The notes below the pieces were generated by a model, which was not told the origin of the DNA, did not search any database, and worked only from the letters and a program-made list of their open reading frames with translations. 64,000 nt of DNA, taken from Neocallimastix lanati (nom. inval.) (taxonomy: Eukaryota; Neocallimastigomycota; Neocallimastigomycetes; Neocallimastigales; Neocallimastigaceae). The stretch spans positions 247,001-311,000 of the forward strand of contig JACVTC010000062.1 of assembly GCA_016946835.1 (NCBI GenBank), read 5' to 3'. Shown in pieces: positions 37,300-50,251 of this stretch (positions are counted from its first letter, which is position 1; each line of letters starts with the position of its first letter). A program made the position numbers and the translations under genes.

Positions 37300-38831
37300 T
37301 TTTAAATATTAAAACAAATATCCCAACAACGTATCAACAAGCTATTAATTCACCAGAAAGTGAAGAATGGAAAGAAGCAATAGATGACGAATTAAAAAAT
37401 ATGTACGACAACAATGTTATGAAAGTGGTAAAAAACATACCAGCTGACGCAAATATAATTAATTGGTACTAAATGGGTCTTTGCCGAAAAGGATAAAAAG
37501 AAGAAAAAGGCAAGATTAGTGGCTCTTGGTTGTCAGCAAATTGCTGGAAAAGACTTTATAGAGACATACTCCCCAACAGTCCAAGCAGATAGTCTAAGAC
37601 TTACGGTCGCTATTGCATCAAAGTTCAACTGGGATTTGAAACAATTGGATATAAAAGCTGCTTACTTGAATGCAGATTTGGAAGAAAAGATTTATACAAA
37701 GATTCCTTATGGTGATAAAAATTTTAATACTAATAAATTCTGGCTACTTAAAAAAGCTCTTTATGGTTTAAAACAGGCTGGAAGAATGTGGTATAATGAA
37801 ATATCACATTACTTTGTAAGTATAGGTTTTAGAAATTACAAAACTGACAAATGTCTCTTTGGGAATTATAATAAAAATAATAAATTAACATGTTTACTAA
37901 CATTATATGTAGATGATATTTTAATAACAGGAATTAAAAATGAAATAAACTATACAGTAAGCAAATTAAAAGATAAATATAAAATTTCTAAAGATTCTAA
38001 TGCAACTAAAATAATAGGTATAAATATTTATAAAACAAGTGATGGTTATAAAATAAATCAGATAGATTATATTAATAAAATAATAGAAAAATATAATATG
38101 AAGAAAACAAAACAAATTAAAACACCATGCAGGAAAATTACAGAACATGAAAGAAATAATTCAAATTTAATAGATCCAAAAGAATATAAATCTTTACTTG
38201 GTGCGTTACTATATATCGCTGTAAAGTCAAGGCCTGATATAATGTTTTCTGTAAGTGAAGCATCAAAAATATGTGAAAATCCAATAGAAGCTGATTATAA
38301 AAATTTAATGAGCATCTTACAATATTTAAATGGTACAAAAAATAAATCTTTACATTATAATAAAATAATAAATTTATCGGATACTCAGATTCAGATTTTG
38401 CTAACGATGAAAAGACGAGAAGATCTACAAGTGGATATATATTTTTACTTGGAAAAAGCCCTATTTCATGGAAATCTAAGTTACAGAAAAACGTAACTTT
38501 ATCTACTGCTGAAGCTGAATTTGTTAGTTTAACTGAATGTACTAAACAAGCTTTATGGTTCAAAAATTTATTTAAGGAAATATTTAATCAAGATATAAAA
38601 TTTAAAATTATGGTAGATAATAAAGCATGCATTGCAATTGCTCAAGATACAAATTCTAAAGGAAGATGTAAACATATAGATTTAAGATATAAATTTATTC
38701 AAGAAGAGATTATGAAAAACGAAATTGAATTAGAATACATTAATACTGAAAACATGTTAGCTGATCCATTAACTAAAAGTATCTCAGGAGTACAAATGAC
38801 AAAATTTACAAATTTAATTTTCAAAGAATAA
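37300..38831 (+). pseudogene. copia reverse transcriptase and RNase H, frameshifted
   Basis: Four segments in order. AINSPESEEWKEAIDDELKNM (frame of 37266) opens the RT. After a one-base shift near 37466, TKWVFAEKD... ARLVALGCQQ (frame of 37519) follows. DIKAAYLNADL, KALYGLKQAGRMW and the catalytic YVDD (37906-37917) complete the palm. Near 38370 the frame shifts again into GYSDSDFANDEKTRRSTSGY, SWKSKLQKNVTLSTAEAEF and ADPLTKSIS, the copia RNase H, ending at 38831. Each domain is well conserved, so the frame changes are recent. Without them gag to RNase H would be one polyprotein. Confidence 0.92.
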
Positions 38832-38930
38832 TATTTCTTTAATTGTATATATATATATTTTTTTTAAAAAAAGAAAAAAAAAAAAAAAAAAAACTTGTAT
38901 ATAATTAAAATATTATATAATACTTAATGT

Positions 38931-38938
38931 AGGGGGAA
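38931..38938 (+). promoter_or_regulatory. Polypurine tract of the copia element
   Basis: AGGGGGAA immediately before the 3' LTR; the G-run stands out in this AT-rich DNA. It primes plus-strand synthesis in LTR elements. The same tract precedes the LTR at 54713, and a copy on the minus strand sits at 39648-39655. Confidence 0.85.
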
Positions 38939-39180
38939 TGTTAAAGTTCAATATAATATTTAAACTTTTGTACATTAAAGTATTATAAATATTTATAATA
39001 TTTGATTAAGTAATAATTTGTATGTAAAATATAAAAAGAAAATTTTTTTATGAAATTAATATTTTGAGTCTTTTTAAATACTTTTTAAATCATATAAATT
39101 AATAAATAATAAATAAAATTTAATTAAATAATAATACATTTTGTTGTGTACACATCATATCTTATATTGACTCCTTAACA
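38939..39180 (+). repeat. 3' LTR of the copia element
   Basis: 242 bp, about 98% identical to the 5' LTR by eye. Followed by the ATTTA target duplication. Confidence 0.95.
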
Positions 39181-39317
39181 ATTTATAAATTAATATATGA
39201 TATTATTATTCATGTTGGCGTTATTAATAATTATATTATCTAGTTTTTTTTTCTCCTTTTTTTTTAGATGATGATTATTCCCCCCCGTTTTCCTTTTCCT
39301 TTTCCTTTTCCTTTACC

Positions 39318-39386
<69 letters not shown>

Positions 39387-39646
39387 TTATAATTTTATCA
39401 TCTATTATTATTATTATTTATAAAACTATTTTTATTATTATTTTTTTATTATTACTTTATAATTATTATTTTAATATTATTATTATTATTTTTTTTATTT
39501 TTCAAAGATTTTTTTCTTTATTAGTATTTGAAGGAAATATGATTTAAAATATCTATGTTAATTGATTAGTTTAATAAACTATATAAAAAGTAAACTATAC
39601 TAAATAATTATTTAAATCTTAAATTATCTTGAACTTTATTTCTAGC
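39181..39646. other. AT-rich spacer with TTTTCC and ATT microsatellites
   Basis: Holds CCCCCCC followed by (TTTTCC)n (39281-39316) and a (ATT)n tract (39317-39386). The last ~100 bp may be the LTR of the minus-strand copia relic, since its polypurine tract ends at 39648. Confidence 0.6.
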
Positions 39647-41374
39647 ATTCCCCCTAAAATTTAAGATTGTTAATATTAAAAAGAATATTTTCTCTAAACA
39701 TGTTCATTAAAGTAGTGTTCAAATATTTAGTAAAACCATCTGCTAAGTTATTTTCATATTTAATATATTTTAGGCTAATGCGTTTTCATTGTACTAATTC
39801 TCTAGTACTGTGAAATTTTCGATCGATTTGTTTAGGTTTTGGGTTAATGGTTTCATTACTACTTGATTATCAGTATTTATTGTAATACAATCATGTTTTA
39901 AGTCCAATTCAGAAAACATATTTCTGTATCATAGATAATGTTTTAGTACATTCATGAATGCCTTAATATTCACTTTCAGCAGTAGTGTTAGATACACAAT
40001 ACTGAAGTTTTGAATACCAACTTGTTGGTGCTGATTTTTCATCATTAAAAAATCCTTTTGTGGATCTTCTTGATACTTTATCACCCTCCTAGATTCTGCA
40101 TCCACGTAAACTCTGAAAATCAGGATCTTTGTTATATGAAAACTTTTTTTCCATAATCAGGAGTGTCTTTTAAGATATCTGAATACTTTTATCAGGTTAA
40201 TATCAATATTCATAAGAAGAATTTTCTGGTTTTCTAGAAGCGTTACTTATAGAAAATAAGATAATCTGGTCTAGTACATGTATCTAAATAGAGTAAACTT
40301 TTTCTAACAGCGAGTCTATATTTGATAGAATCAAATTTCTTCTTACTTAATTCTTCATCCTCTATTTTGACATTTGTCACTAGTTTATATTTATTTATCT
40401 CGAATTTACTTGGCATTTTTTCTAAATATTTTCTTTGATGTATAAAATAGCCATCTTTATATTTGACATTTAATTCCTATGATATAATCTACTTTCACTT
40501 ACATCGGTAGTTTTAAAATTTTGTTATATTAACGTTTTAGTTATATTAATTTCCTCTGTTCTGTACCTGTTATAATAATATCATCTACATAAACAACTAG
40601 TATACAAATTTTATTGTCTTTCTTAATCATTCTTTATATAAACATAAGCATCACTTTTTAAATCTCGTGAAATTTTAATTTTAATAATGTTTCTTTTAAT
40701 GTACTATTCCACATTCTACCTGCTTGCTTTAACTCATAAAACACTTTCCATTTTGTTTTTTTTTCACTTTCTAGTATTTTCAAATATATAATATATATGT
40801 CTACATCTAGTTTTGTATTAAGATAAGTGGCTTTAATATCCATTTGGTGAATATGAAATTTATGTTGAACTGCTATTGCTGTAATAACTATTAATTTAGC
40901 TTGTTTTAAAGTGGAGAGGGGAGGAGAAAATGTTTGTTATTATCAACTCAAGGTACTTGAACGAATCCCCTTGTAACTAATCTTTCTTTCTTTTTTCTTT
41001 TGACAATTTTTCCTTCAGAATTCTTCTTATATTTTTAAAACCCATCTCGTAGTAATTACATTAGCATTTTTTAGGTACATTTTTAATAACTGAATATACT
41101 TTCATGTTTTTACATATTATTTCATTCTTCTTTTTACAGTTATTAACCAATCCTTTTTATCTGACACTTTGAAAATATCTCTATAATTATTTGGTTCTCT
41201 TAATGAGTTATCTTCAATGGCTAGAAAAGTTTCAATCATTCTTTTAGTACTCATATTTTTTATGTGATCGATATATAGCTAACTATGAATTTCCATATTT
41301 CCTTTATATATTTGTTATTATACGATTAATGTTTCTTGGTAGGTTGAATTTTATTTGACAGTTCATTATCATTT

Positions 41375-41468
41375 ACGTTTTTCCTTTTTCGGGATAAGAA
41401 TAAATTGGAATTAGTATCTGTACGTTTTTCCTTTTTCGGGATAAGAATAAATTGGAATTAGTATATGT
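41375..41468. repeat. 47-bp tandem duplication
   Basis: Two copies of a unit beginning ACGTTTTTCCTTTTTCGGGA at 41375 and 41422, with one mismatch (ATCTG/ATATG). It lies inside the copia relic. Confidence 0.92.
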
Positions 41469-42294
41469 ACGAGATTTATGTCTTTTAATGGATTGTTTCC
41501 TGAATAAATTTTAACTATCATCCTTGAGTTTCCTTTTACGTTTCTTTGAATTTTTTTCACTTGATGTCTTTACATTATCCGTTGTGTAAACGTTTAATCA
41601 CTTTCCTTTTCTTGCTGCTGCTTGTGTCTTTCCTTTAATCTCGATCTTCTTCTTATTGGTTTATCATTCGGGTTTTGGGTTTTAAATTATCTTTATAGGA
41701 TTGTTTTATTTTATTTTTTAACCTTTTACAGCAGCATTATTTTCATTGCCAGATTTCACTATTAGTATCTGATGACTCTGAAATTTTCTGATAATCTTTT
41801 CAATTTCTGAATCTTGAGTTGATTCTGTATTGTGAATTTTATCATTTGATTTATTGTTGGTTGTTTCATCGTTTGTTCGTTTTTTTTGTATTAATATTTT
41901 TTATTTAATAATTAATACTTTCTTTGTTGTTAACTATATTCTTTCGTTTTATTTTTTATTGTTTGTATTGTTTGTTTGACTTACATTAATATTATTATCA
42001 TGTTTATTTATTTAAAAGTTTATTTGTTTATCCCTGTATCTTTTCTTTTTTTTTTTTTTTTTTATAGTCTTATTCTCATTTTTTTTTTTTTTTGATTTTT
42101 AATTTTTAATTTTTAATTATATTAATTTTGTTGTTGTTTGAACTCAACTTCTCTTTATCTTCTTTAAACTCTCTAGCGGAAATATCTTTATCCTCATTTG
42201 TTCATGAGCTTATCTATCTCGCTATCCTTTTTTACATATTCTTCGCTCTTGTTTACACGACCCATTGTTTTGATTGTTTATCCCCTCAGAAAAT

Positions 42295-42298
<4 letters not shown>

Positions 42299-42345
<47 letters not shown>

Positions 42346-42352
42346 GGGGGGG
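42299..42352. repeat. Long poly-T tract ending in G8
   Basis: About 46 T followed by eight G, one of the longest homopolymers in the window, inside the copia relic. Confidence 0.9.
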
Positions 42353-43960
42353 TAACTTATTAACTTTTTGAATCCCTTCTGATGTTTCAGTAGTTTTTTA
42401 TCAACGGTTTCTTTGCTGGATACATTATTTTATGAAAATTAGTTTTGATTTTGAAATCATCTCGTAAATTTAATTTGTAAATTTCGTTGTGTAGTATCAT
42501 TATTTTGTGATTCATTACGTGTATTTTCTTGAGAATTAATGTTGTTTTTATTTTTATTTCCCCCTAATTATTTCTTATTTTGTATATTAATTTCATCCTT
42601 AATATTATCAGTACTGTTTTCATTTTAGGAATTTGAATTAACTGTTGTATATTTGAATCACTTTTACTCGATTCTTGTGAATTATCAGTATTTATATCAT
42701 TCGCAATGTCATTTATGACATCATCATCTTTATTTTTTAATAATCAATTTCATCATTTAAATTTTATATATTCATTTTGAGTAATTTTATTAATTGAAAA
42801 TATCTTCATTATTATTTATGGAATTATTATTTTCATTTTAAGAAATAAATATTATTTTTATTTTTTTGGAAGTAATTATAATGATCCTGTATAATTTATA
42901 TTTTTGTGAATTCAAATTATTTAAATTAAAATTTAAATGGCTCAAAAAATTTAATGTAACCATTTAAAATAATCCTGTTGATTTAAATAAGGATTATAAT
43001 AATATAGTATATTAATTATTGATAACGGTCCAATTAAATTTGATGATGGGTATTGAATTATTTTTCATTTTTAAATTTGGGTGTTAGAATCATAATAATT
43101 TGGTTGATCGTGATTCAGTTGTTAAATTATTGTTATTATTACAGTTTAAATTATTATCATTTTGATTTAGTGTGTGGTAGTTTTCCTTTAATACTTCTTC
43201 TTCATTTATATTTTTGTTTTCTTCCTCCCCCATGTTCCTTTATCTAGAAGATAGATATAGTCCTATATTTTCAGAAGGTATTGAAGGTGCTTCAATGTTG
43301 GCAGGTTTCGTCTTCGAAGAATACGACGACTGCTCGCTCGAAATAAAAGTACGTTTATTGGATGCTTTATCGTATATTCTAATAGACAGTATGATTCATT
43401 TCATCATGTTCTAAGAATATTCCAGGACATGTGGTATTTTGGAGTTTCTTCCTAAATTGCTTTGATATGTTAAAAAAAAATATACTTGACATCCAAAATA
43501 CTTTAAATTTATTATAATCAACCTTTTTATTATATAATATTTCAAATGGTACTTTATTATTATTACCTTTATGCTATAATCTATTATGAATGGTAATTTA
43601 CAGTAGGCTATTGCATCTTTCCAGAACTTGTGATTTAGTTTGGCGTACGCTAGCATAGCGTTGGTATTCGCTGTGTAATTGTACCATGTAATCTCTCAAA
43701 CCCTTCTATTTTATTGAGGATTATATGTAACAATGATCTTCGTGTATAATATCGTGCCTTTCAAAAAATTTCTTTAAACTTTTTTTAATTTTTAAATTCC
43801 TTACCATTAATCGTTTTAATATATTTTTATTACTTTATTAAAAATATTTTTAATTTGGTTATACCAAATTAAGAATGTTCGTACAGTATCACCATTATTA
43901 TTCATGAACATGACTCACCCCTATCTTGTTATCAACTTACTATCAATTGCATTCAGTGAA

Positions 43961-44770
43961 TTTGAATACTTAATTAATTAACTATCACCAATTTATAAAT
44001 AATCAAAATAATAGTTGTTGTATCAATATAATAAAATCACCTTTAAAATCACCTTAGAACTCAGTATAATATGTATTTGAATTCTGGATAGTAAGTAGTA
44101 AATAAAAGATAATAATTAAAATTTTAGAAAGAAATAAATAAACAAAATAATAAATATATATTTTTCCGAATATTATCAAATCTTTGGTGGATCATGCTGC
44201 TTCAACAATCTTAAAAAAAAATTATATATATATATTATTACATGATATTCATTCCATATGAATTAAAAAAGACAACTCTTTATAATATAATAATTTTAAA
44301 ACATTAAATTTCAATCTAGCCTTCTTTTTCCTTTTATTTGTAAAGGAAAAATATATATAAATATATATTCACCATTTCATGGCTCCTATTTTTTTGTAAT
44401 ACTAAAAAGCAAGAATATTATTTCTCATAACTATTTGGTCGTTTTGGCTAATAAATTTAAATTTAACATGAAAATATTATTTATATACCTAAATATTCTT
44501 TGGTTAAAGAAATCTTATACTCTTTATAAAAAAAAAAATCAAGAAAAAAAATATCAAAAAGTTTAACGATATTATTGAAGTATATTAGTCTTATATTGTA
44601 TCAAAAGAGTTCTTGACCTAATGCATAGTAAATATAATTAGTTAGCCTCTGAATTACCTTATCAACACTATACTATACCAGTCATTAGTAGCTCTCTTGA
44701 ATTATTCTTTTGATTGACATATTAAAAAAAGAAAAAAAAAAACTTTCACAACCAAGAGAGTCATAATGAA
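43961..44770. other. AT-rich region without recognisable gene
   Basis: Mixed sequence of slightly higher complexity than true intergenic DNA, so probably more decayed transposon. No motif could be assigned. Confidence 0.4.
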
Positions 44771-45085
44771 CTGGTATGGTAAAGGAGAACCTTTATTAAT
44801 AGTCCTTCAAGTACATCTTACATAAATAGTAACAATAGTTCTTTTTACAATGAATCTTTTTTGGAAAATGAATCTTCTTATTATATTTCTCTTTGTTAAA
44901 AGAAGAGTTTAGTAGTTGTCACGTCACACTATCTTCTTTACAAATATTACTTCCTTTTTTATTGTATTAAATATTTTTTGGTCGAAATAATTTCATTTCA
45001 CACCATAATACCTTAATTATTTAAAAAATTTAAAGTATCTTTATTTTCAATATATTACACTTTAAAAAATAAATGTTCAAGTTTT
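44771..45085 (+). repeat. Dispersed repeat family, copy B
   Basis: Partner of 20779-21075. Shared blocks in order: CTGGTATGGTAAAGG, TTTAGTAGTTGTCAC, CTTTACAAATATTACTTCC and TTTTTGGTCGAAAT. Identity is patchy, consistent with two old copies of one element. Confidence 0.55.
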
Positions 45086-45639
45086 TTAAAAAAATTTATT
45101 TTAACTATAATAAATGTAATAGTCCATTAACATTATATTTTAAAAAAAAGATTTTAACTTAAACAACTTTTTTGTCTTTCAAATATTTTGAAAGGTTATT
45201 ATTATATTTTTATAATATCATATATATTTTTTTGAACTTAAATTCAATAGTTTGGATAAATAAATAATTTTATAAATTTATTATATTTTATCCTAAATAA
45301 ATAATATTTATTTATTATTTATTAATTAGTAATTAAATTGAAAATGATATTAAGAAAAAAAAATAAAAAAAATAAAAAATAAAAAATTTAATTTGTTTCA
45401 GAAAATTTCAAACTTTAATTAATAATATAGTTATAAAAATATGTAAAATATGTTAAAAAAATAAAGAAAATAAAAAAATTTTTTTTTTGTGTAACACTTA
45501 ATATTTTTCTAATATTTCAAAGAAGAGTAAAACAAAAAAAAAAAAAAAGGAAGAAGGAAAAAGAAAAAAAGAAAAAGTTTTTCCTTATTACGATTTAAAG
45601 AATAAAGTAAAAATCATTAAATGACAACTTTTTTTTAAT

Positions 45640-45715
45640 TTTTATTTTATTTTATTTTATTCAATCTGTACTTAATATTAATATTTCTACTATTTATTTT
45701 ATTTTATTTTATTTT
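45640..45715 (+). repeat. Single copy of the 51-bp repeat
   Basis: TTATTCAATCTGTACT at ~45657 followed by CTACTATTTATTTTATTTTA matches the unit arrayed at 16098-16480, with a diverged middle. Confidence 0.8.
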
Positions 45716-45929
45716 TATATAGTTACATAGTTTAAAAAATTTTTTTTTAAATTTATAATAAATGATTTACTAGGATAGATAAAAAAAAAATTTAGATTAT
45801 ACTATATAATATAATATTTTATTATATTATTTTATTTTATATTTAATATATATTATAAATATCTACTAATAGAATTTATTTATATTTTTAGACTTTTTTT
45901 CTTTTTTACTTTTTAAATATACCTATAAC

Positions 45930-46600
45930 GACGTTGGAGTTTTCAGAACCACCTTTTCAATTAATGAATATAAAGAATTAAAAGATAAAGTAATTTTTCA
46001 ATACTTTTTAACTCTAATAACAGTAAACATAATTTCTATTTAAGAAAATGAAAAAACCACTCTTATAGAAATAGTTAAAATCTTTAACAATATAAATTAT
46101 ATAAAAGAATTTCCAAAAGTTGATATTATTAAGGAAATCCCACAATTTAAAAATTGAAAAAGATGGTTATATATTATTACTTTTATTTTAATTTAAAGAA
46201 TAAATATTGATATTGAAAAGGTAATCTTTTCAAATGGTGCAAAATCCTCTCGTAATTACGCTAAACCAGGTTTAATATTAAAATTAATGGTAAAAATAAT
46301 TTATATAGTTTTTCTCAATTTAAAATTCTTCCTGATTTTTAACGAACCTACATATATAAGATCAAAATTAACTACCTACATAAAAGGAAGATACCAATAT
46401 CCAATATAAAAATAAAGAATTAATATGTTGGATTTTAGACTAAGCATTTCAATAATTATCACTAGTAGAAAAGATAAACTAATAAATATGTAAAGCATGC
46501 AATAAAAAAATTTATCTTACAAATAACAAAATATTACCTCCAAAATACATCATTGCATTCAAAGGTTACATTAACGATCAAGAGATAATCATCAGTGGTG
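45930..46600 (+). pseudogene. Unclassified coding relic
   Basis: Several stretches look translated: GVFRTTFSINEYKELKDKV (about 45930-45990), EIVKIFNNINYIKEFPKVDI (about 46062-46130), SNGAKSSRNYAKPGL (about 46233-46277), FNEPTYIRSKLTTYIKGRYQ (about 46340-46400) and CKACNKKIYLTNNKI with KYIIAFKGYINDQEI (about 46490-46590). The CxxC pair hints at a zinc finger. Stops and shifts separate them. I do not recognise the family. It could be a DNA-transposon protein, since a 51-bp repeat copy sits upstream as it does at the MULE relic. Confidence 0.4.
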
Positions 46601-46778
46601 TATATTATTAACCACTAATTACTTTCGGACTTTTGGAATTTCTATTTCTAATCTACTATTTAGGATTATTGGAATCTCTACTACCACTTTAGGAACTTTT
46701 GGATTATATAGCCGATTTTATACCTTTGAAAACCTATTTTACTACCATTAATTTATACTCTACTTTATTTATTTTAAT

Positions 46779-49290
46779 ATGGAGAACTATAACCAAAAAA
46801 ATCCTTCCTTTTAGGACGGTTTTGTAGGTGATCGCTAATTCTTTAAAAGATTTCTAGCCAAAATGGAACCCATTTCTATGATCCAACCCGAAAGATTTGC
46901 AATCGATGAGGCAAAAGTAATTTATATTATTTTTACATTTGTATGGAAAAGCCATGAATTGGGCCGCTACCCTTATTAATTACCAAGATCCTTGTTTTCT
47001 TAATTATGATCAATTCGTTGCTAGATTAAAATCAGTTTTTGGAAATTATGATTCTACCTTTAATGCCAACCAAAAACTAAGAACTATCAAACAAAGACGA
47101 GTTGAAGAATTTAGGAATTATATTTAAGAATTTAATAAACACGCTAACGAATTTTCATGGAATTAAGAAGTCAAGATGGACCCCTTTCTTACCAGTCTAT
47201 ATGACTAAATTGCTACCAGAATGTTAAAATTTTTTTTTCCTGGACCTCTATCTTTATTTGCTATGCAAACAATAGTCTCTAGGATCGATAGTCGTATCTA
47301 ACTACAGATAATTAATCTTTGACTTTATTGCGGATCCCAACAAGGTTTCTTCCATTCTATAATGACCTACTCCAACCAACATCAAGGAACTTCAATCTTT
47401 TTTTGGTTTTATCAACTATTATCGTCGTTTAATTAATGGATTTGCTCAGTTAGCTCAATCTCTAAACAATTTATTAGAGAAGAACATAAAATTTTATCTG
47501 GTCATCTGAACTTCAATCTATCTTTGATGATATAAAATCAAAATTCTTTTTTTCTACTGTTCTTGCTTATCCAAATCGTGAACTTCCTTTTTATGGTTGA
47601 AATTGAGAGCAGTAATATTGCTATTGGAGCTATCCTTTCTCAAAGATATCCAAAAGATAACAAAGTTTATCCTGTTAATTACTGTGTATCGTTCTGATTC
47701 TGCTAATGGTAATCCTTATGCTTTATCCCGCTGACCGGATTACGCTTTAAGCAATACTGATTCCTCATCTAGCGATACTCCCTTTACTGTTCTCCGATCT
47801 GAAAGCTTTTGTGACATTACATTACTTCTCTGGTTACCTCCTTAAATGATCCAATTCTTAATGCTTATAAAAATGATAATGAATTCAACTCTGATACTTA
47901 CAATTAATTCAACTTCGATCAACTAAATTCGTCTTCAAAAACAAAAAAAAAAAAAAAAAATACAAAAAAATCCATTGGAATCAGGAAGATCAGAAAAAAA
48001 AATCCATTAAAAGAGAATCCTAAGGTTTAGTAGGAATTTCAAATAGATTAAGAAGACCATAAGGTTTATGTTTGGAGACTTTGGAACTAGAATAAGTGTC
48101 GCAAAAAATGAATGTAGTCTTTAACATAGGAGTGAAGAGAAGGCCACCAGAAATCGTGAGAAAATTAAAGAGATTATTTTCCTAATACCAAAATGTCCAG
48201 CAGAAGGAGAGTCATGGCAAATGATTAACATTGAAGATCGACACTTAGGAGGAATGTCAATTTATTTTTGAAAAAAAGAAAACTATTACTAATAGAGAAA
48301 TTCTGGTGCTTTTTGACCGATTCACCAAAATTGGACATTTCATTCTCTTCCTTAAAAGTAACCTTCTGCTACTGATACTGCTCAAGCCTTTATGAATAAC
48401 ATCTTTCGTTTTCGTGGACTACCATCTTAAATTATTTTTGATTGTGGAACTCAATTTACTTTACAATTTTGGATAGCTGTTTGCTCTTCCCTTAACATTA
48501 CTATGAACCCTGCATTTCCATTCTACCACCAGACTAATGGTTTAATGGTTTAATAGGAGAGGGTGAACTCAGTTATTGAACAATATTTAAGATGTTATAT
48601 TAACTTTAAAGGTACAGACTAGTATATTTTTTTATATCCTACGGGAATTTAGCTACGATAATGCAGTTCAAGACTCAACAGAATTTTCTCCTTTTTATGC
48701 AAATTATAGTTTCAATCCAAGACATTCACCCATCATTCCAAATAATACTGATGTTCCTCGAGTAGACGAATTCACACAAGATTTTGCAAAATCAACAATA
48801 ACATTTTAACACTTTAAAAATTTACAACATACAATAAAGAAGCAAAAGGAATTCGCCAACAAACATAGAATTGAGCCTCTTAACTTCAAACCAGGTGATA
48901 AAGTATAAATAAATAGTTCACTCATAATTCATTATTTAAATTAAAAAAAAAAATTAAAACCTGAAAAACTTGGTCCATACAAAATTATTAAAAAAGTTTC
49001 ACCAGTATCCTATAAATTAGAACTATTTAAAAATACAAGAATACATCCAATCATACATGCTTCGGAATTTCAAATATTCTTTGAAGATCATTTTGGAAGA
49101 AAACAAGAACCACCACCATTTATAATTGTTAATAATGAAGAAGAATACGAAGTTGAAAAAATCTTTGATAAAAGAAAACATTATTGAAAAATTCAATATC
49201 TTATCAAATGGAAAGGGTATCTATTATCCGAAGCTTCTTGGGAATCTGAAGCAAATTTAAATTGTCTTGAACTCTTAAAAAGAATTTAAC
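46779..49290 (+). pseudogene. Ty3/gypsy retrotransposon relic with chromodomain
   Basis: Order of parts on the + strand: Gag from ATG 46779, including GKAMNWAATLINYQDPCF and VARLKSVFGNYDSTF (46939-47130), a retrotransposon-gag domain. RT thumb sequence FFGFINYYRRLINGFAQL lies at 47390-47450 and RNase H traces to ~47700. An integrase core starts LVLFDRFTKIGHFI (about 48300) and includes TDRTQF-type and NSVIEQYLRCYINFKG remnants (48400-48620). The integrase C-terminus (FKPGDKV, KLGPYKIIKKVSPVSYKLEL) lies at 48890-49030. A chromodomain (EYEVEKIFDKRKHY, YLIKWKGYLLSEASWE) lies at 49140-49280. This layout defines a chromovirus. Most of protease and RT is deleted and stops abound. LTRs were not found. 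Confidence 0.88.
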
Positions 49291-49612
49291 AAAAATAAAT
49301 AAAAATTAAAACTTAAAAATGAATATTTACTATACTAATATCAAACTTATATTAATTTACCAATATCAATATTATTAAATAATTATCTAAGATTGTTATC
49401 AAACATTATTAATATTTATGTATTATTATTATATATTTTATTCATGTAACTTTATTAATATCATATAATTTTATTTTAAAGTTCTTACTATAAAATAGTT
49501 AATTATTTCCTTTTATTTTAGTTTAGTATTATCATTAATTATAAATAAATGTTAGATTCGTCTGGTATCAAAATTCTGGAAACGGACCATGTAACGAAGT
49601 CTTCAGTTAGTA

Positions 49613-49690
49613 AAGTTAGAACCATGGTCAAATGGTTAGTTACCTTGGTCATGACTATTGCTTCATGAGTTCGACTCACATTTTAACCCA
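49613..49690 (+). repeat. tRNA-like (SINE-type) relic 1
   Basis: Contains an A-box match TGGTCAAATGG (49625-49635) and a B-box match GAGTTCGACTC (49667-49677), about 30 bp apart as in tRNA genes, followed by a T/A-rich tail. The acceptor stem does not close, so it is not a functional tRNA. Confidence 0.45.
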
Positions 49691-50251
49691 TTTTTAGAAA
49701 AATAGTTATTTTATTGATAATTAATAATATCTTCTTTAATATTCTTTCTGTATAAAATTATAGAAAATTAAAAATTCTTTCGGTTTGTAATTTAACAGAA
49801 ATAAATTTAGAAATTCTTATTTCAGAAATTATTTTATTCTTTTTTCTATAAGATTCATTTTCATCAGTTAAAATCTTTTTTCTAGTCAATTTACATTATT
49901 AATCATTACTAATTTATTTATAAATATTTCTATAATTTTATTATTACATTTTAAAACTGTTTTTCCGTTGAAAATATAAATAGTACGAACTTCACAAATG
50001 AAAATATTTTTCTTAGTGCTTTTATTAATTAATTTATAAGTAATTTGAAACATTACATCGGCTAATTAATGAAATATTTTTTTAAATTTTTAAATATTAA
50101 TAAAACTTATTTTTAATAAAAACATCTTTTAAATATCTTTCCCTTTATCAAATTGTTCTGACCTGTCTCGGTTAACACCACTACTTAAAATAAAAATATA
50201 GACAATATTCTGTAAGAATATATCCAGAATCTTACACAAAAATTTTGAAAT

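Larger units (their letters stand above)
34957..39180 (+). mobile_element. Ty1/copia LTR retrotransposon, nearly complete but defective
   Basis: A 4.2-kb element: 5' LTR 34957-35199, PBS 35200-35214, gag, protease, integrase (truncated), reverse transcriptase, RNase H, polypurine tract, 3' LTR 38939-39180. It is flanked by a perfect 5-bp target duplication (ATTTA at 34952-34956 and 39181-39185). The LTRs start TGTT and end AACA, and differ at about five of ~243 positions. The order protease-integrase-RT-RNase H defines copia (Pseudoviridae type). Pol is broken by a stop, frame changes and a large integrase deletion, so the element is not autonomous. The close LTRs and intact duplication imply recent insertion. 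Confidence 0.95.
39647..43960 (-). pseudogene. Old degenerate Ty1/copia element
   Basis: Minus-strand order, high to low coordinate. Integrase traces lie at 43690-43960 (FKKFFERHDIIHEDH) and AMLAYAKLNHKFWKDAIAYC at ~43600-43660, with GCQVYFFL near 43460-43490. A long decayed stretch follows. The RT entry (SLREPNNYRDIFKVSDKKDW) lies at ~41145-41210, DIKATYLNTKLDVDIY at ~40770-40843, YELKQAGRMW near 40700-40735 and the catalytic VVYVDDIIITG near 40570-40605. RNase H (SWYSKLQYCVSNTTAESEY) lies near 39965-40025. The polypurine tract AGGGGGAA sits at 39655-39648, next to a TG that would start the 3' LTR. Stops and shifts are numerous. A 47-bp tandem duplication is at 41375-41468. No 5' LTR or PBS was found. 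Confidence 0.8.
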
